This document shows positions 45,092 to 57,087 of a stretch of 64,000 nt of DNA, one piece after another. This DNA comes from Myotis daubentonii (Eukaryota > Chordata > Mammalia > Chiroptera > Vespertilionidae), in NCBI RefSeq assembly GCF_963259705.1, contig NC_081847.1, positions 75,211,469 through 75,275,468 on the forward strand, written 5' to 3'. The notes under the pieces are model-generated. The model did no database searches. It was not told the DNA's origin and worked only from the letters and a program-made list of their open reading frames with translations. How positions within the stretch are numbered: the stretch's first letter is position 1; every line of letters begins with the position of its first letter. The position numbers and the translations under genes were made by a program.

Positions 45092-45290
45092 GGCAGCGCT
45101 CAGGCCCTACAGAGCTCTGAAGAGCGAGGACGGGCAGGCCTCTTTATAGCCCCTTTGAATCAAACCGGCCCGCGCCATTGGCCGCGCCGCCCCGCCCCGG
45201 CTTTCCCATTGGCTGTCTCCTCCTAACGGTGGCGTTCGGACGCAGTGCCCGCCGCTACGGCCCGCCCCTTGACGTGCATTGGCTGCCCCG
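45092..45290 (-). promoter_or_regulatory. FAM83D promoter: TATA, CHR-like, CCAAT boxes
   Basis: Read on the minus strand upstream of the ATG there is a TATA box GCTATAAAGA (45141-45150), about 50 bp before the start codon. A CHR-like pair follows: TTTGAT on the gene strand (45159-45164) overlapping TTTGAA on the plus strand (45154-45159). Three CCAAT boxes follow at 45177-45181, 45208-45212 and 45278-45282; the first two are 31 bp apart. A CHR plus CCAAT boxes spaced 31-33 bp is the design of G2/M genes controlled by DREAM/MMB-FOXM1 and NF-Y. That fits the mitotic role of FAM83D, but control is inferred. Confidence 0.6.
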
Positions 45291-47282
45291 CGGCCCGGCC
45301 CCGCCCCGCCCCGCCCCTCCTCCCGGGCAGTGGTCCAGCTCTGCTCTTGTTCTGGGGTTGCTTCATGGAACTTGATTTTGGTGACTCTGTCCTGCTCCAG
45401 GGTAGTCGTTCCTGCTCGGGCCCCGCGGAGCGCGGACCTCTTCACGGTCAGCTGCAGGGGCGACAGGCCCGATGGCCCCGTGGGCCCGGGGGGTGGCCCA
45501 GGCAGCGGAGCCCGAACTGAAGCCGGAGAGCCCGGCCCCTGCCGTCCTAGCGCGCCCCCTGCCGGCCCGCCGTTCAAGGCCGGGCGCGATCTGACCCGCA
45601 CTTGGAGAGGCAGGCGCCTGCTCCCCAGGTACACTGACCGCGGTGCTCCTGGGTTCTCAGAGCTTGGGCGTGACCAGCCATGTCTCCTGCACTTAATCAT
45701 TCATTCGAAAATGGCGGTCTATCGTCATACCCCTCCTTTGATTACACCCTTAGGTAGCTTTCTCTTCTCTCACTTCATCGTGTTTTTGCCTGGCAAAACT
45801 CCAACCCCACTCTCCACCTACTTTCCACCTGCACCTAGTTGTGCAGGTTGGCTAATTGTGCTTTAAATTTATTATCTCAAGTGCCTGCTAGCCTACATTC
45901 CCTTCATTCATTCTACCGTTTCCTCTCGCTTATTCTTAAAGTTTGCTTCCTATTCCACTGAGAAAAATAGAAGCGATCAGAGAGAATTTGCACATGCTCT
46001 AATCACATCCTCTCGTCTCTGCCTACAGACTGGGCCTTCTGCGACTATTGATCAACAGTCCCCTCCATTTGGGCTCTAGCTGCCAGCCCCCAACTACTAA
46101 CCTGTATCACTCCAACCATTCTCTCCCCTCTCCAGTATCATCCATTTCCCTTCTTTACTGGTTCGTTCCTATCAGCATTCAAACATGCTGAAATATTTTT
46201 CATCTTAAAACAACCCTCTCTCGACCCCACTACATTTCTTCCTCCCCATTTCTCTGCTCATTTTGATAACATAAAACCTCAAAAGAATAGTGTATATTCG
46301 CTGTCTCCAGTTTCCCTCCCATTCTTTCTTGAACCCTGTCCAATCAAGCTTAGGCCTCCTTTACGCTACCAAAACCTCTTGTCTAGGTCATCAAGAACTC
46401 CACAGTGCTAAATCCAATAGTCAATTTTTAGGCCTCATTTTCCATGTGTAAATGAGAGGGCATATGTACAACTGTAAAGTGCTTTCCTAAGTGTCACAGA
46501 TTACCATTATTATTTAGAAACCAATAAACTTTTAAACTAGATGAATGCCCATTGTAGCAAAGATACCTCTGTTCTTCCCATCCTCTCCCCACCCCCAACC
46601 TGTTTATGAAGCTTTCCAAGCCCAAGTGTGGGGCCTTCCATGTGTCCCTGCTCTGCCATCCTGTGTCCAGGAAGGTCCAAGAAAGCACTCTTTCCATCGT
46701 CTTCTGAGATACCAACACATGTCTGCAAATGACAAAGACAAGGTCCGTGGTCTGGGACTGTGCAACCATATAACTTGTCAATGCCTCTTTTGCCGGAGGG
46801 AAAAGTAAGAATAACCAGGGTCTCACCTGCTGTGCTGTTGTAATGTGAAGTAGTATATAGCTTTTTACCTCCTCACTATCAGCTATGTGAGGAAAAGGAC
46901 TGGGGTGGGAGGTAGGGGAGAGGATAGTGCACTCTCAAGAACAGAACAGAACAGAGGGCAGCCCTATTACATAAAAATATGTCATCAGACAAACCTTTGA
47001 AAGTGTAACCAATGTTAATTCCAAAGGGAGCATTGACAGAGTGAAGGTCATTCCCAATCATCTACCTTGTCTTGAATTCACCAGGTTTTACCATCCCCCA
47101 GTCTAGAAAGACATCTCCATGTCTGAGACCTCAGAGCTCCCTCTGCTCTAGGGGCCTCCTGGCAGAGTCTTCTGTGGTGGGGGGCAGGGATTCACCACTT
47201 TCTATCCCAGGCATCACCTCTTTGTGAATTCAACTCAGCACAGTTCAAGAGAGCTCACAACAATGACCACAGCCACACTTAC
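45130..47282. other. FAM83D-PPP1R16B intergenic region
   Basis: Beyond the CpG island this is unique-looking sequence with no recognised repeat or gene. ORFs at 46494-46826 are unsupported. Confidence 0.5.
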
Positions 47283-50200
47283 AGATGTTATTAAAAGGAA
47301 TTTAATAATCTTAATTAAAAACTCAACAGCGAATTCCGTCACAGGCCTTGGCAGCTGGAAGCAACTCCAGGGGCATGCCCCTTTGGGATGTGGTTGGGCC
47401 ATGGTCTTGGACACGAGGCCCACCACTGCCGGATGGTGAGGAGCTACCTGAAAGTTACTTCAATACAGTATCAAAGATCCTTGAGGATTTTTTTTTTAAA
47501 AAAAAGTTTTAAATATATTAGACTCTCTTGATTGCCATTTTTTACACAAAGCTGCTGATACAGTATACAGAGTTTTAACTTTTTTTCACATAAAATACAT
47601 TTTTCTTAATTGTTCTCTGTACATCAGTGGCTTCTGGTCTGGTGAATTATTGCGGAGGGCTGGGGATCTTCAGACATTTCCTGGGTGTGCAGAGCCAGGC
47701 CCCGCACTATGGCACTTGCATGCCCATGGGAAGCAGGTCCTCTGGCCAGCAAGAGATTCCTATCAAGGAGAGGGCTATAGCTTTTAGCAAAGGGATCACT
47801 TCTATGGCGTTATCCACTGACCACATGACCCTTTGCTCTTATGTGCCCTGGGGGTGGGGAGGCTGTCCCCAGGCTACAATAGCCAGAGTTAAATATAGTC
47901 CTTCTGAGCATCTTACAAGGAGTGCCTTCTGGGAAAGCAAATGGAAGAGAGAGCTCAAGATCAAAAAGTATCTGACACCAAGAACCCAAATAGTCTTAAG
48001 TTACTACAAAGCCAACAAACTGTGGTGAGATAGGACAGGGGACATACCCTTGTTAACTTTCTAAACCCATTTAAGTTGATCAAACAGTGCAGAGCAGTTT
48101 CATTGATGCTGCATATCTGATGGAGAACTACATCCTGAAGTCTTTAGTAGACTTGAGTTTAGGGTTCACTCAGCTTCCCTGAGTTACTGGCCAGAAACTC
48201 ACCAATTTTCAATAGTCTGGGGCTTAGGGTGGGGTGAGAGCAAGGGCCAGAGCTCACAGTGAGCCACGTGGCACCTGCTCTAGAAGTAGCCTCCTTCAAT
48301 CTGCCAGGAGCTGCCACTAGACCTGGATCTCAGCAAGAGCTGGGCATCTGGTCCACCTTGCCAGCATTCTTCCAGCTCCTTGATCCACACTGGCCCAAAA
48401 GAGAGGCAATTCACGAGGAAAAGCTTCGACATTAAAGGAGAAGCTCTTTTTCTTCCCATTATCCATTTTGGTGGAGCAGGAAGATTACATAATAAATAGC
48501 AAAAATGAGTAAGAGACAATGAGTTTTAAAACCTGAGATGCATTTGGCAGCAAATTCCAGAATCCTTATTCTTCTAGACACTGACCTCAAACTGCTATTA
48601 TATAGTGCCTCCAAGATGTTGGCCTGAAGGCAGCTAGGAACCCTGAGAGCTCCATATAGACTTGGGATGGTGTCTGCCTGGAACCCAAGATCCAGCGTCT
48701 GCATTTAGTGGCAAATGTCATCTAGGGATATTGGACCAGGATGCAGTCACTCTATCTCAGATTAATTGAATGGGCTGCTGCTGACACGCATGGTCCTTGA
48801 GGGTTGAAAACCATAAAGAGCAGTCTCCTCATTCTATCTTGTCCCCCGGTAACTCCCAGAACCTAACATAGTGCCTGGAATGTCACAACTACTCAATAAG
48901 CTACATGAGTGAATAAATGCATGACCTTGCCCCCAGCTTGTCCTTCGACACCCAAGAGACCTACAGGAAAAGTACCCCAGGTACTTGGAAGCCCCAACAG
49001 GGAATGGTTTATCCCTGATTGAAAATATGAGCTTGTGCTCAAGAGTCTTTAGTTGTCTCCTGTTGGGGAATCAGTGGGATTCCCAGCCTTCTGGGTAGAG
49101 AAGAACAGCCCAGGAGGCAGGAAGCAAGGGGGGAGGAGGGAATGGCCAGAGGGCTTAGAGTGGGCAATAAATGGCTCCAGTCTCTGTGCCCTGAGCAAAC
49201 AGATCCAAAAACCTGCCCAGCTCTCTCTGGAGGAGTATGTGGCTTCTCTCGGCACTCCCCAGCTTACAGCTTAAGTTGGCTCAAAAGGAATTTCAGTGTT
49301 AGTCTGATCTGAACACTGTTTTAAGGTATATCCCTGCCTTGCTCCGGCCATAGGCTGAGATGATGGAGAGCCCACTCCAGACCTCAGGGACATAGGAGGG
49401 ATCACACAAACGCCTGCAGTCCCCTGACCTGCCCCTCCACCCAAGACTGGAACTGTCCTGGAGTTGGGGTAGGGGGCCTGGTGCCGTGACCCTCCCTGCA
49501 TACAAGAGCCACCAGGGGTACAATGACTCTCCTGAGCCCTGTGCTCTCCTGCCCAGCTGCCCTGCTCCTGGGAAAGCATCAGCCAGGCCCCCTGGGCGCC
49601 AGCTCCCTCTCTGGGTTAGGGGAGTGGGCGGGGACCACAGTGGGGACTGGAACTTACAAACAGCAGACCCATTACTAAAGCTGTGGCACAAAGGGAACTT
49701 CTCCAGCCACACAGCCTCCTGGTCCAGGTGCCCCCAGAGGGAAGTTTTCATAGGCTCAGAAAGGAGAGAGTTAAAGGGAACCCAGATTTGTCCCCCAAAC
49801 TGCAGAATCTGGAACTAGGGGGCACCTTCAGAGCTCTAAGGAGGTAGTTTTAGGACAAATAAAAGGTGCACAGAGCAGGGAACAAACCTGCTCATTAGTT
49901 ACACCGATGGGTTTTAGCTGAGCCATGGATAGTGCCCAAGTCATGGGCGACAATTTGAAGGGGCTCATGAGAGAATGCAGTGGAGAGGTGATGGGCAGCC
50001 TGCCCCACCGGTGAATTGAATGGGTCGTCACATGGCTGGCTCCTGGCATGGAACAGGCTTGTGACCAACCTCCTCACCATCACTCTCTCCGGAATGCAGA
50101 TCAGGGTGTTGGCCATGGGCACTGTGGATTTGCAGCCCTGGGGTGTCACCACTCCAGCAGGAACAGGCTGGGAGTCCCTGGGCCAGGCAGGAACTCACAA

Positions 50201-51303
50201 GGGCCAACTGGCAAAGCGGGGCCTGGGATCCTGAGCATTCACTCTAGGAGTGGGGACGGGGTGGCAGGCAGCAGCCCCTCGCTGTTCACTCTGATGGCTC
50301 AGTCTGATGAGGGTTGGCTGAGAAACTGCCAACATGAACTCGCCCCTCTCCTTGGAAAAGCCCTTCCCACTGAAGCTCCTCACTAAGTTCATTTTTCCAA
50401 CAAAAGCCAGTAAAACCTAATGATCATAACATTCTCCATAAAAGCAGCCAAATTCAGTTACCTCCTGCCTAGAGTTTTACAGCCTTAAATAGTCCTTTTA
50501 TGAAACTCACTTTTGGAAATATTGCCTTTGTTACCCCCTCCACTTTTTGATGCTTTCATACGAAAACAAAATGTGATCTGGAATATTCCGGGAATAGAAT
50601 AGCCTGGTTTTCCACCTTGGCCCCTGGGCGTTCACACAACTAGTTCCTGGCATGGACAGGGATGTGGGAGCAGGTCTGTGTCCATTTCATCTACCCATGT
50701 GGGTTCATGGCTTCCTCTGGGCACAGAGCGGACTTCCTGCTCCTGTCAGATGTGGATGGTGGCCCAGATCCCAACAGGACTCTGGGCAGGATGATGGGTC
50801 TCAGCTTAGCAGGCCCCCTCCCCTGCTAAAGCCACATTGGCAGTGGTGATAAAACTCTGAGTCTTAACTTCAATCATTCTCTCAGGAATAGCTCACAAAT
50901 TCTCTGTTCCACCTGCTTCCCATGAGCCCAGTTGTCATTTGTATACACATTGATGAAGTGTGTGTGTGTGTGTCTGTGTGTTGATATGTGACATGCGAGT
51001 ACTGGTCCAAAGAAGCCTCTATCAGTAACAGAACTGGAATCCCAGCCCTCCCTCCCCCAAATCAGACAGCAGGGTGAGTCGGGAAGCCACTAGGGGCCTT
51101 GTTTCTGATGGCAGACAATGCAGCAGGAAGCAGACCGTGGGAAGGGGTGATGCTACGGGCAGCTGGCTGCGAGGTGGGGTCAGCATTCCTCTGGGAAGCA
51201 GAGCCCACCTCCCCCCAGCTGCCCTCTGAAGCCTCCCAGCCAGGGCTGGCCTGGATTCCAGGGACCCCTCCCCAAAGCATCTCTCTCCTCGGTCACAGGG
51301 AGA
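47283..51303 (-). other. PPP1R16B: PPP1R16B 3' UTR (inferred)
   Basis: After the stop codon the gene strand runs about 4 kb with no recognised SINE, Helitron or MITE. It ends near a good polyadenylation context: ATTAAA on the minus strand (47301-47306), followed downstream by a GT-rich stretch (GTGTGGCTGTGG). Human PPP1R16B also has a multi-kilobase 3' UTR. A (TG)n tract lies at about 50958-50985. ORFs within (for example 49271-49818) are unconserved shadows. The transcript end is an inference. Confidence 0.5.
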
Positions 51304-51813
51304 CTAGGAGATGCGGCAGCAGCCATGGACCTTCTCTTCCATCTCCTCAATGGGGGCCTTGAACTTCAAGAGGGGGGGGTCTCCGCTGGTGACCGTGTAA
51401 TATACCGAGGTCCCATTGCTGCTGTATGGTGAAGTTCTGCCTCCGATCAAGGGGGCCTTGCCTTCACTGCTGCTCTCACCCGTCCTGGCCATGCTGCTGC
51501 CCAGGTGGGTGCTCAGGAAGGGGTGGCTGAGCAGCTTGGCTGCAGCCCGATGCCGCTTTAGCTCCAGAAGCGTCTGGGGGCTCTGCTCCTTGTAGCCACT
51601 CCAGGGTGGGGTGGCATCAGCCATGCTGGGGCTGCTGTAGACCATGGTATAGTCGGGCACCTCGTGCACTTTCCAGACATCCCCGTTGGACAGTGCATAC
51701 TGGTAGGCGCTGACCGGAGCCCGGAGGCCATTCTCAACAGGCATGTCCATTTCACTTCGTGGGATCTTGGTGGAGAACTCAGAGAGCAGCACGGGCTTCT
51801 CCAGCCGGGGGTT
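51304..51813 (-). CDS. PPP1R16B: PPP1R16B coding exon, last (CAAX)
   Basis: These 169 codons plus TGA run from NPRLEKPVLLSEFSTKIPR to EEMEEKVHGCCRIS. The C-terminal CRIS is a CAAX prenylation box, preceded by another Cys, a likely palmitoylation site. Both help hold TIMAP at the plasma membrane of endothelial cells, where it targets protein phosphatase 1. The acceptor is CCCCCTCAG at the high end. The tail GRTSPYSSNGTSVYYTVTSG is near-identical to human. Confidence 0.95.
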   Translation of the reverse strand, partial: NPRLEKPVLLSEFSTKIPRSEMDMPVENGLRAPVSAYQYALSNGDVWKVHEVPDYTMVYSSPSMADATPPWSGYKEQSPQTLLELKRHRAAAKLLSHPFLSTHLGSSMARTGESSSEGKAPLIGGRTSPYSSNGTSVYYTVTSGDPPLLKFKAPIEEMEEKVHGCCRIS

Positions 51814-52064
51814 CTGAGGGGGAAAGAACGATGTTACCAGCTGGCAGAAGGCTCTGAACCCACAACCCACCTGCACCTCTGCTGCGGGCATTACTGTCTG
51901 GACCTGTCCTCCACCCATTTTCCCCACCTGGGTAATAGGATGTCCTTTTTGCTTTGGGGGACTCACCAATCAATGTGTTTTAGGAGAGCTGACCAACCTC
52001 CATCCTTGACCCCAGGCCCGGATGGTCAACACATTTACCACAGGAATTGGTTCAGGGAAGGGTT

Positions 52065-52341
52065 CTTTTTTTTTTTTTTTTTTTAAACAAATGCTTTTTT
52101 TTTTTAATGAAGAGTTTTTGTTTTTTTAAATATATTTTATTGATTTTTTACAGAGTACAGAGAGGAAGGGAGAAAGATAGTTAGAAACATCAATGAGAGA
52201 GAAACATCGATCAGCTGCCTCCCGCACATCTCCTACTGGGGATGTGCCCGCAGCCCAGGTACATGCCCTTGACCGGAATCGAACCTGGGACCCTTCAGTC
52301 TGCAAGCCGACGCTCTATCCACTGAGCCAAACCGGTTTTGG
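52065..52341 (-). mobile_element. Ves SINE with long T-rich end
   Basis: Reverse copy from poly(T) through GGAATCGAACCTGGGACCC to GAGCCAAACCGGTTTTGGC. The extra T-rich stretch at 52065-52130 may be a second, older tail. Confidence 0.83.
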
Positions 52342-52826
52342 CAAGGGATGGGTTCTTGACTGAAACTGATTTAATAAAACTCAACCCTGGGACTTTTGCT
52401 AGAATGATTGGGAAAGAGAAGTTCTGTTTTTATAGCAATTGCGGGTGGTGAGAATGATACAAGTTGGGGGCTGGGTAGACACCATGTCAAAGGGCTGATG
52501 TGAAGGAAGACTGAAGGAGAGAGAGAGAATTTATCCTGATGATGTGTTTTGAGCCCCTGGATCCAGCTGGGCCAAGACTTTCCAGTTACAAGAGCCTGTA
52601 AATTCCTTTTTCGTGTGAGTTGACTTCAGTTGGGGTTTTGGTCACTTGCAATCCTTCCTCTGTATTCCCAGCATATCTCCACTCGAAACAGCAGAGATTC
52701 CTACCCAGAGGTCCTTTACACCCAGAAATCCCTGCATAACTACTGCTGCCTAGAAGCTATAAATGAAAAGGTTGATATATTTGACAATAATGAAAATGTA
52801 AAGCCTAGCAAAAATCACCATAAACA

Positions 52827-53009
52827 GCCCAGCTGGTGTTGCTCAGTGGTTGAGCGTTGACCCATGAACCAGGTAATCCTGGTAGGGGATATGCAGGAGG
52901 CAGCCAATCAATGATTCTCTCTCATCATTGGTGTGTCTATCTCTCTCTCCCTCTCCCTTTCTCTCTCTGAAATCAATTTAAAAATTTTAAAAAAGAAAGC
53001 AAAACTTTT
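52827..53009 (+). mobile_element. Ves SINE, short form
   Basis: Starts CAGCCCAGCTGGTGTTGCTC, lacks part of the middle and ends in TCTCTCTCTGAAATCAAT plus an A-rich tail. AAAAATCACCATAAA is duplicated (about 52809-52823 and 53010-53024). Confidence 0.83.
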
Positions 53010-53019
53010 AAAAATCACC

Positions 53020-53650
53020 ATAAAAAACCAAAAGATGCATGACAAAACTGAAATGATATTTGCAACATATATGACCAAAAAGGGACTAATTTCCCAAATA
53101 AATAAAGAGCTCTTAAAAGTCCACTTATAAAGGTTCTACTGCACAAAAGAAAAAAAATCAGCAAGGGACACTAATATACAGTTCACAGCAAAATATAGCC
53201 TGTAAATACAGGACAAAATAAAAATATTCAATCTCCCTAATAATTAATGACATAAAAATTAAGACAACAAAAGTTTTACCAACCACATTGACACGTGTCT
53301 TTAAAGTTTGTTCTTACTCAGTGCTGGCAAGGGTGTGGGGAAATAGCTACTAGTCATGTAAACTGCCACCGTCTCTTTGGAAGTCAGTATCAATCACACA
53401 TCTAAAGAAATTTGTTTTTAAAGAAGAATGAATACTTTGCAGCAAGCCCATTTCCAGGACTTTGTTTTCCAGATACACTCCCCAGGAGGACAAAGCCTGA
53501 AAGTCATCATTAGGCAGGTGGAGAATTATGGCATGTCCTTGTACTGGAATATTCTGCAGCTAAGAATTGAGGCAGTCCCCATGTACTGGCTTAGGTTTCA
53601 GGGATCTCCAGGAAATGTATACATAAAAATAAGGCATCTGAAATGTGATT
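53020..53650 (+). repeat. Old L1 fragment (ORF2 end)
   Basis: Degraded LINE sequence recognised from TGACCAAAAAGGGACTAATT, GTGCTGGCAAGGGTGTGGGG and the following 3' region. No open frame. Confidence 0.6.
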
Positions 53651-54039
53651 TGATTTCTGTCTACAACTCTCTTCTCCCCAGCCCACAAGCTTGGGGACCA
53701 GATGGAACAAAGCCTCCGTGTTGCTCTCTCCATCCCAGCCCACCGCTTTGATGGGGATTCCCTTACACAGATGCCATCACTCCTGCTGGTGAGACCAGCC
53801 CACATGTGACCTCCCCATTCACTGGAGAAGCAGGGTCCCATTGAGACGTGTGTACACACTATGCAACTAATCAGCAGACTTTGCATCCCTCCAAGGCAAT
53901 ACTCTCTAGAAATGCTTTCAGTTGCTTAATGTGTGGTGAAACCAACCTCTCCCTTCCTGTCCCCAGCAATTCTGCTCTGGCCCCAACCCTTGGCCTCACT
54001 CAGCAGACACAGCCAGGCATGGACCTGAGTGCATCAATA

Positions 54040-54450
54040 CTGAGTTGAATAGTGTCCCTCCAAATTCATGCCAATCCCACATCTCTGAATGTGACCTTAT
54101 TTGGAAGTAGGATCTTGGCAGAAGGAATTAGTTAGATTAAGATGAGGTCCCACTGGATTAGGGTGAGCCCCAATCCAATGACTAGTATCTTTTTAATAAG
54201 AGAAAACAGAGACACAGGCACACACACGTGAGGAAGGCCACACGTGAGGACCAAGGCAGAGTCTGGAGCCATGCTAGCAAAAGCCAAGGAGTGCCTGCAC
54301 CATCAGAAGCTGGGAGAGACATGGAGAGGATGGCACCTTGCTTTTTAGACTTCTAGCTTCCAGAGCTGTGAGAAAACAAAGGTCTGCTGTTTTAAGCTCC
54401 AAGTTTGCAGCAGTTTGTCACAGCAGTCCCAGACACCAATAGAGCATCTT
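54040..54450 (+). repeat. Probable MaLR-type LTR (MLT1-like)
   Basis: The order AATAGTGTCCCTCCAAATTC, GAATGTGACCTTATTTGGAA, ACTGGATTAGGGTGAGCCC and CTTCTAGCTTCCAGAGCTG is that of widespread old mammalian ERVL-MaLR LTRs. The subfamily is not certain. Confidence 0.55.
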
Positions 54451-54959
54451 CTTAGGAAAGCCGTCTCAAGCCCAGGGCCTTGGATGCCACTGGGGCAGGC
54501 TGCTTAGAAGTCCTACCAGTACCCTATTCAGTTTTTCAAAAAATTTCTTCCCATCAGATGTGTTCTGGTAAATACAGTTCTCAACTTCTTGTCATATCCC
54601 CTCCACCCTGGAAGTTTCCGTGTCCTTAGCTCCCAGGGTGGCTGCCCTACCGAATCTCTTTTCTGGGAAGCGCAGATTAGATCTGCCAGAGCACGTGCAG
54701 GCACATGGTGGTCACTCACTCCCTGTCGATTATGAGAACCTAATGGGTGCCAAAGCTCCCAGCTCTGACTCAAACACACCCGAGGCTTGCCTCATTAACC
54801 ACAGTAGCCACCACCATCAGACTGGATCTAGCTGTTCGAAGGGCCTGCCTAGCTAACCTCCTTCTGAAGGCTCTCAGATGAAGAGGCCAGACCAGGGAGG
54901 GGCCTGGTCCTCCTCCCAAGGCAGTGGCTGACACTGGGGCAGGGTATGAGGCCACTCAC

Positions 54960-55128
54960 TGGGTCCTTGTTCTCCTGGTCTGTCCTGGTCTCCCTGATGT
55001 CCCCATTGTAAGTTGAGGTCCGCTGATCCTCTGCCACACTCCGCTGCTGCCACAGGATGGCCTCGCCCTCATACTCCTTCCTGTACAGGTTCGTCCTATC
55101 CGACAGGCTGGCTCGACGCACCACCTTC
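54960..55128 (-). CDS. PPP1R16B: PPP1R16B coding exon (KVVRRASLSDR)
   Basis: The exon starts with one base completing Gly and then encodes KVVRRASLSDRTNLYRKEY to TRTDQENKDP. RRASLS is a basophilic-kinase-type site. ILWQQRS has one Gln more than the human form I recall (ILWQRS). The acceptor is CCCTTCAG and the donor GTGAGT (54954-54959). The intron to the next upstream exon is only 91 bp. Confidence 0.94.
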
Positions 55129-55219
55129 CTGAAGGGAGAGAGGGGGTACTGGAGGCTGCATCGAGGCACCACAGGCAGGAGAGGCATGGGGACCCCTAGC
55201 TGCCTGGCCCCTGACTCAC

Positions 55220-55349
55220 CCACGGCTGCCTGTGCTGGACGTTCTCCGGCTCAAAGATGACTTGTGCCTCAGCTGTGACTTCATGATCACATCGTGCTTG
55301 TGTTTTAGCTCCAGCAGCAGGACCTTGAACTCTTCTTCCTCACACAGGT
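55220..55349 (-). CDS. PPP1R16B: PPP1R16B coding exon (SRRTSS site)
   Basis: Two bases complete Asp, then LCEEEEFKVLLLELKHKHD to RRTSSTGSR, plus two bases of Gly. LSRRTSS contains the pair corresponding to human Ser333 and Ser337, the reported GSK3-beta and PKA sites that tune TIMAP-PP1. The acceptor is CTCTTTCAG and the donor GTGAGT (55214-55219). Phases agree with both neighbours. Confidence 0.94.
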
Positions 55350-55734
55350 CTGAAAGAGCAGAGGCATCTGTTGTGGGAGGCAGCCTGTGGCCCCTGGGAG
55401 CCCTCCAGACCAGAGGAGCTGCCCTCCCAATCGAATGAAAACTCCCAGCTTCCTTTGGGGCATGGAGGGAGGGGAGAAAACAATGCCACCCTTATTTCCT
55501 GAGCTACAACCCAATCCTTAGAGAAAAGTACGAAAGGGAAACCCAGGTTCCATACACAGTCACAACTCCTGAGGTGCCCAGTTATGATTGAAGGAGTCAT
55601 ACACCTTTGATAGTTTCCAATAGGATTTATCAGCTCTCCACTGACACAAGAAGTATCAATAGAAACAAGCAGGTGCCATGTAGCCCAAACAAGAAGTTAT
55701 GCAAAGAAGCTGAAATCATATATCCCCACCACCT

Positions 55735-55995
55735 AATTCTTTCACTCATCTGTTTACCTCTTCAATGTCCCAGTCATCTATCCATAGGTTTGTCCTCTAT
55801 CCATCCTCTTATCCATCCATCTATATTTCCTACTTCATCCATACATTCATCCACTTTGCCATACATTTATCTGTCCATCCACCCATCTCTCTGTCCATTT
55901 ATCCATTAATCTATCATCCATTCCTTTATTAATTCATCCATCTACACACCAATCCAGCATCCGTCCAACCATATATTCATCAATTTATCCCTCTA
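55735..55995 (+). repeat. Imperfect (CATC/TCCA)n tandem tract
   Basis: About 260 bp of interrupted CATCCATC-type repeats (for example TTATCCATCCATCTATATTT). The ORF crossing it is repeat-derived. Confidence 0.8.
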
Positions 55996-56051
55996 CCTAT
56001 CAAAAAGTTGATGCGAGCCTATGTGTGTACCAGGTGTTGTGCTGGACTTAC

Positions 56052-56127
56052 CTATTGGCATTTCATCCATGGATGTCCTAGCACTGAGACTGGCCCCATG
56101 GGACACCAATAGCTCTGCCATTTGCAT
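56052..56127 (-). CDS. PPP1R16B: PPP1R16B coding exon (ankyrin end)
   Basis: These 25 codons (MQMAELLVSHGASLSARTS to DEMPI) plus one base of Asp form the second half of the last ankyrin repeat. The acceptor is GTTTCAG and the donor GTAAGT (56046-56051). Confidence 0.94.
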
Positions 56128-56403
56128 CTGAAACACAGGAAGAAGCCCATGTTCCCACTGCCCAGGGCCCAAGAGGCCTAGGAGGTGGAAAGAGTGCCCA
56201 AGGCCTCTTGGGATGTGACCCAAAGAATGGCGGGGAAAAGTTGACTCCCAGGGAAGGCTTTGAACCCTGGGGCCAGGAATCCTGGGGTGCAATGGACTGA
56301 CACCACCTCCACTATGCCTGGACCAAGGAACAGAAGAAAACGGAGTCAGCTGTAACTCTAGAGTTGTCGGGTGTCTAGGGAGGGACTGCAAAAACTGCAA
56401 TCA

Positions 56404-56620
56404 GCCCTGACCGGTTTGGTTCAACGGATAGAGCGTCGGCCTGCGGACTGAAGGGTCCCGGGTTCGATTCCGGTCAAGGGCATGTACCTTGATTGCGGGT
56501 ATACCCTCAGTGGGAGGTGTGCAGGAGGCAGCTGGTCGATGGTTCTCTCTCATTGATGTTTCTAACTCTCTATCCCTTTCCCTTCCTCTCTGTAAAAAAT
56601 CAATAAAATATATTAAAAAA
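56404..56620 (+). mobile_element. Ves SINE, young
   Basis: Contains CCCTGACCGGTTTGGTTC, GGTTCGATTCCGGTCAAG and an A tail. AAAACTGCAATCAG is duplicated at both ends (about 56390-56403 and 56621-56634). Confidence 0.88.
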
Positions 56621-56817
56621 AACTGCAATCAGGGTTTTATATCTGGGGAACAAATGGAGAAACCACTCAAAGCAGAAAGGCTGGGATTTTCTAATTTGGC
56701 AAATTTAATCATCATTCCATTAAACTACAGCTTGTCAAATGTTTGCAAACTCCCTAGGTCTTTTCATAAGTAGTCAACACCTTAAGCAGGTCGTGTATTC
56801 TTTTGAACCAACTGCTA

Positions 56818-57087
<270 letters not shown>

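Larger units (their letters stand above)
44600..45620. other. FAM83D CpG island
   Basis: Dense CpG sequence spans exon 1 and the upstream region. Long ORFs in the other frames and strand (for example at 44431-45120 and 45107-45866) arise from the GC richness and are not genes. Confidence 0.8.
51814..54959 (-). other. PPP1R16B intron (3.1 kb)
   Basis: Contains two Ves SINEs, an old L1 fragment and a MaLR-like LTR (listed). No exon or RNA gene was found in the rest. Confidence 0.75.

Noticed and set aside
44431..45120. A 229-codon plus-strand ORF rich in Arg, Pro and Ala over FAM83D exon 1
   Set aside because: It is antisense to a proven exon inside a CpG island. The composition is what GC-rich DNA gives in a free frame, with no domain.
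45107..45866. Overlapping 195- and 197-codon ORFs upstream of FAM83D
   Set aside because: Promoter GC richness explains them; both strands are open and neither resembles a known protein.
49271..49818. Overlapping 102-150-codon ORFs on both strands
   Set aside because: They lie in the inferred PPP1R16B 3' UTR, overlap one another antisense, and show no domain or splice structure.
55735..55995. CATC-rich array as a CRISPR-like or other regular array
   Set aside because: It is an imperfect tetranucleotide tract without spacers, in a mammalian intron.
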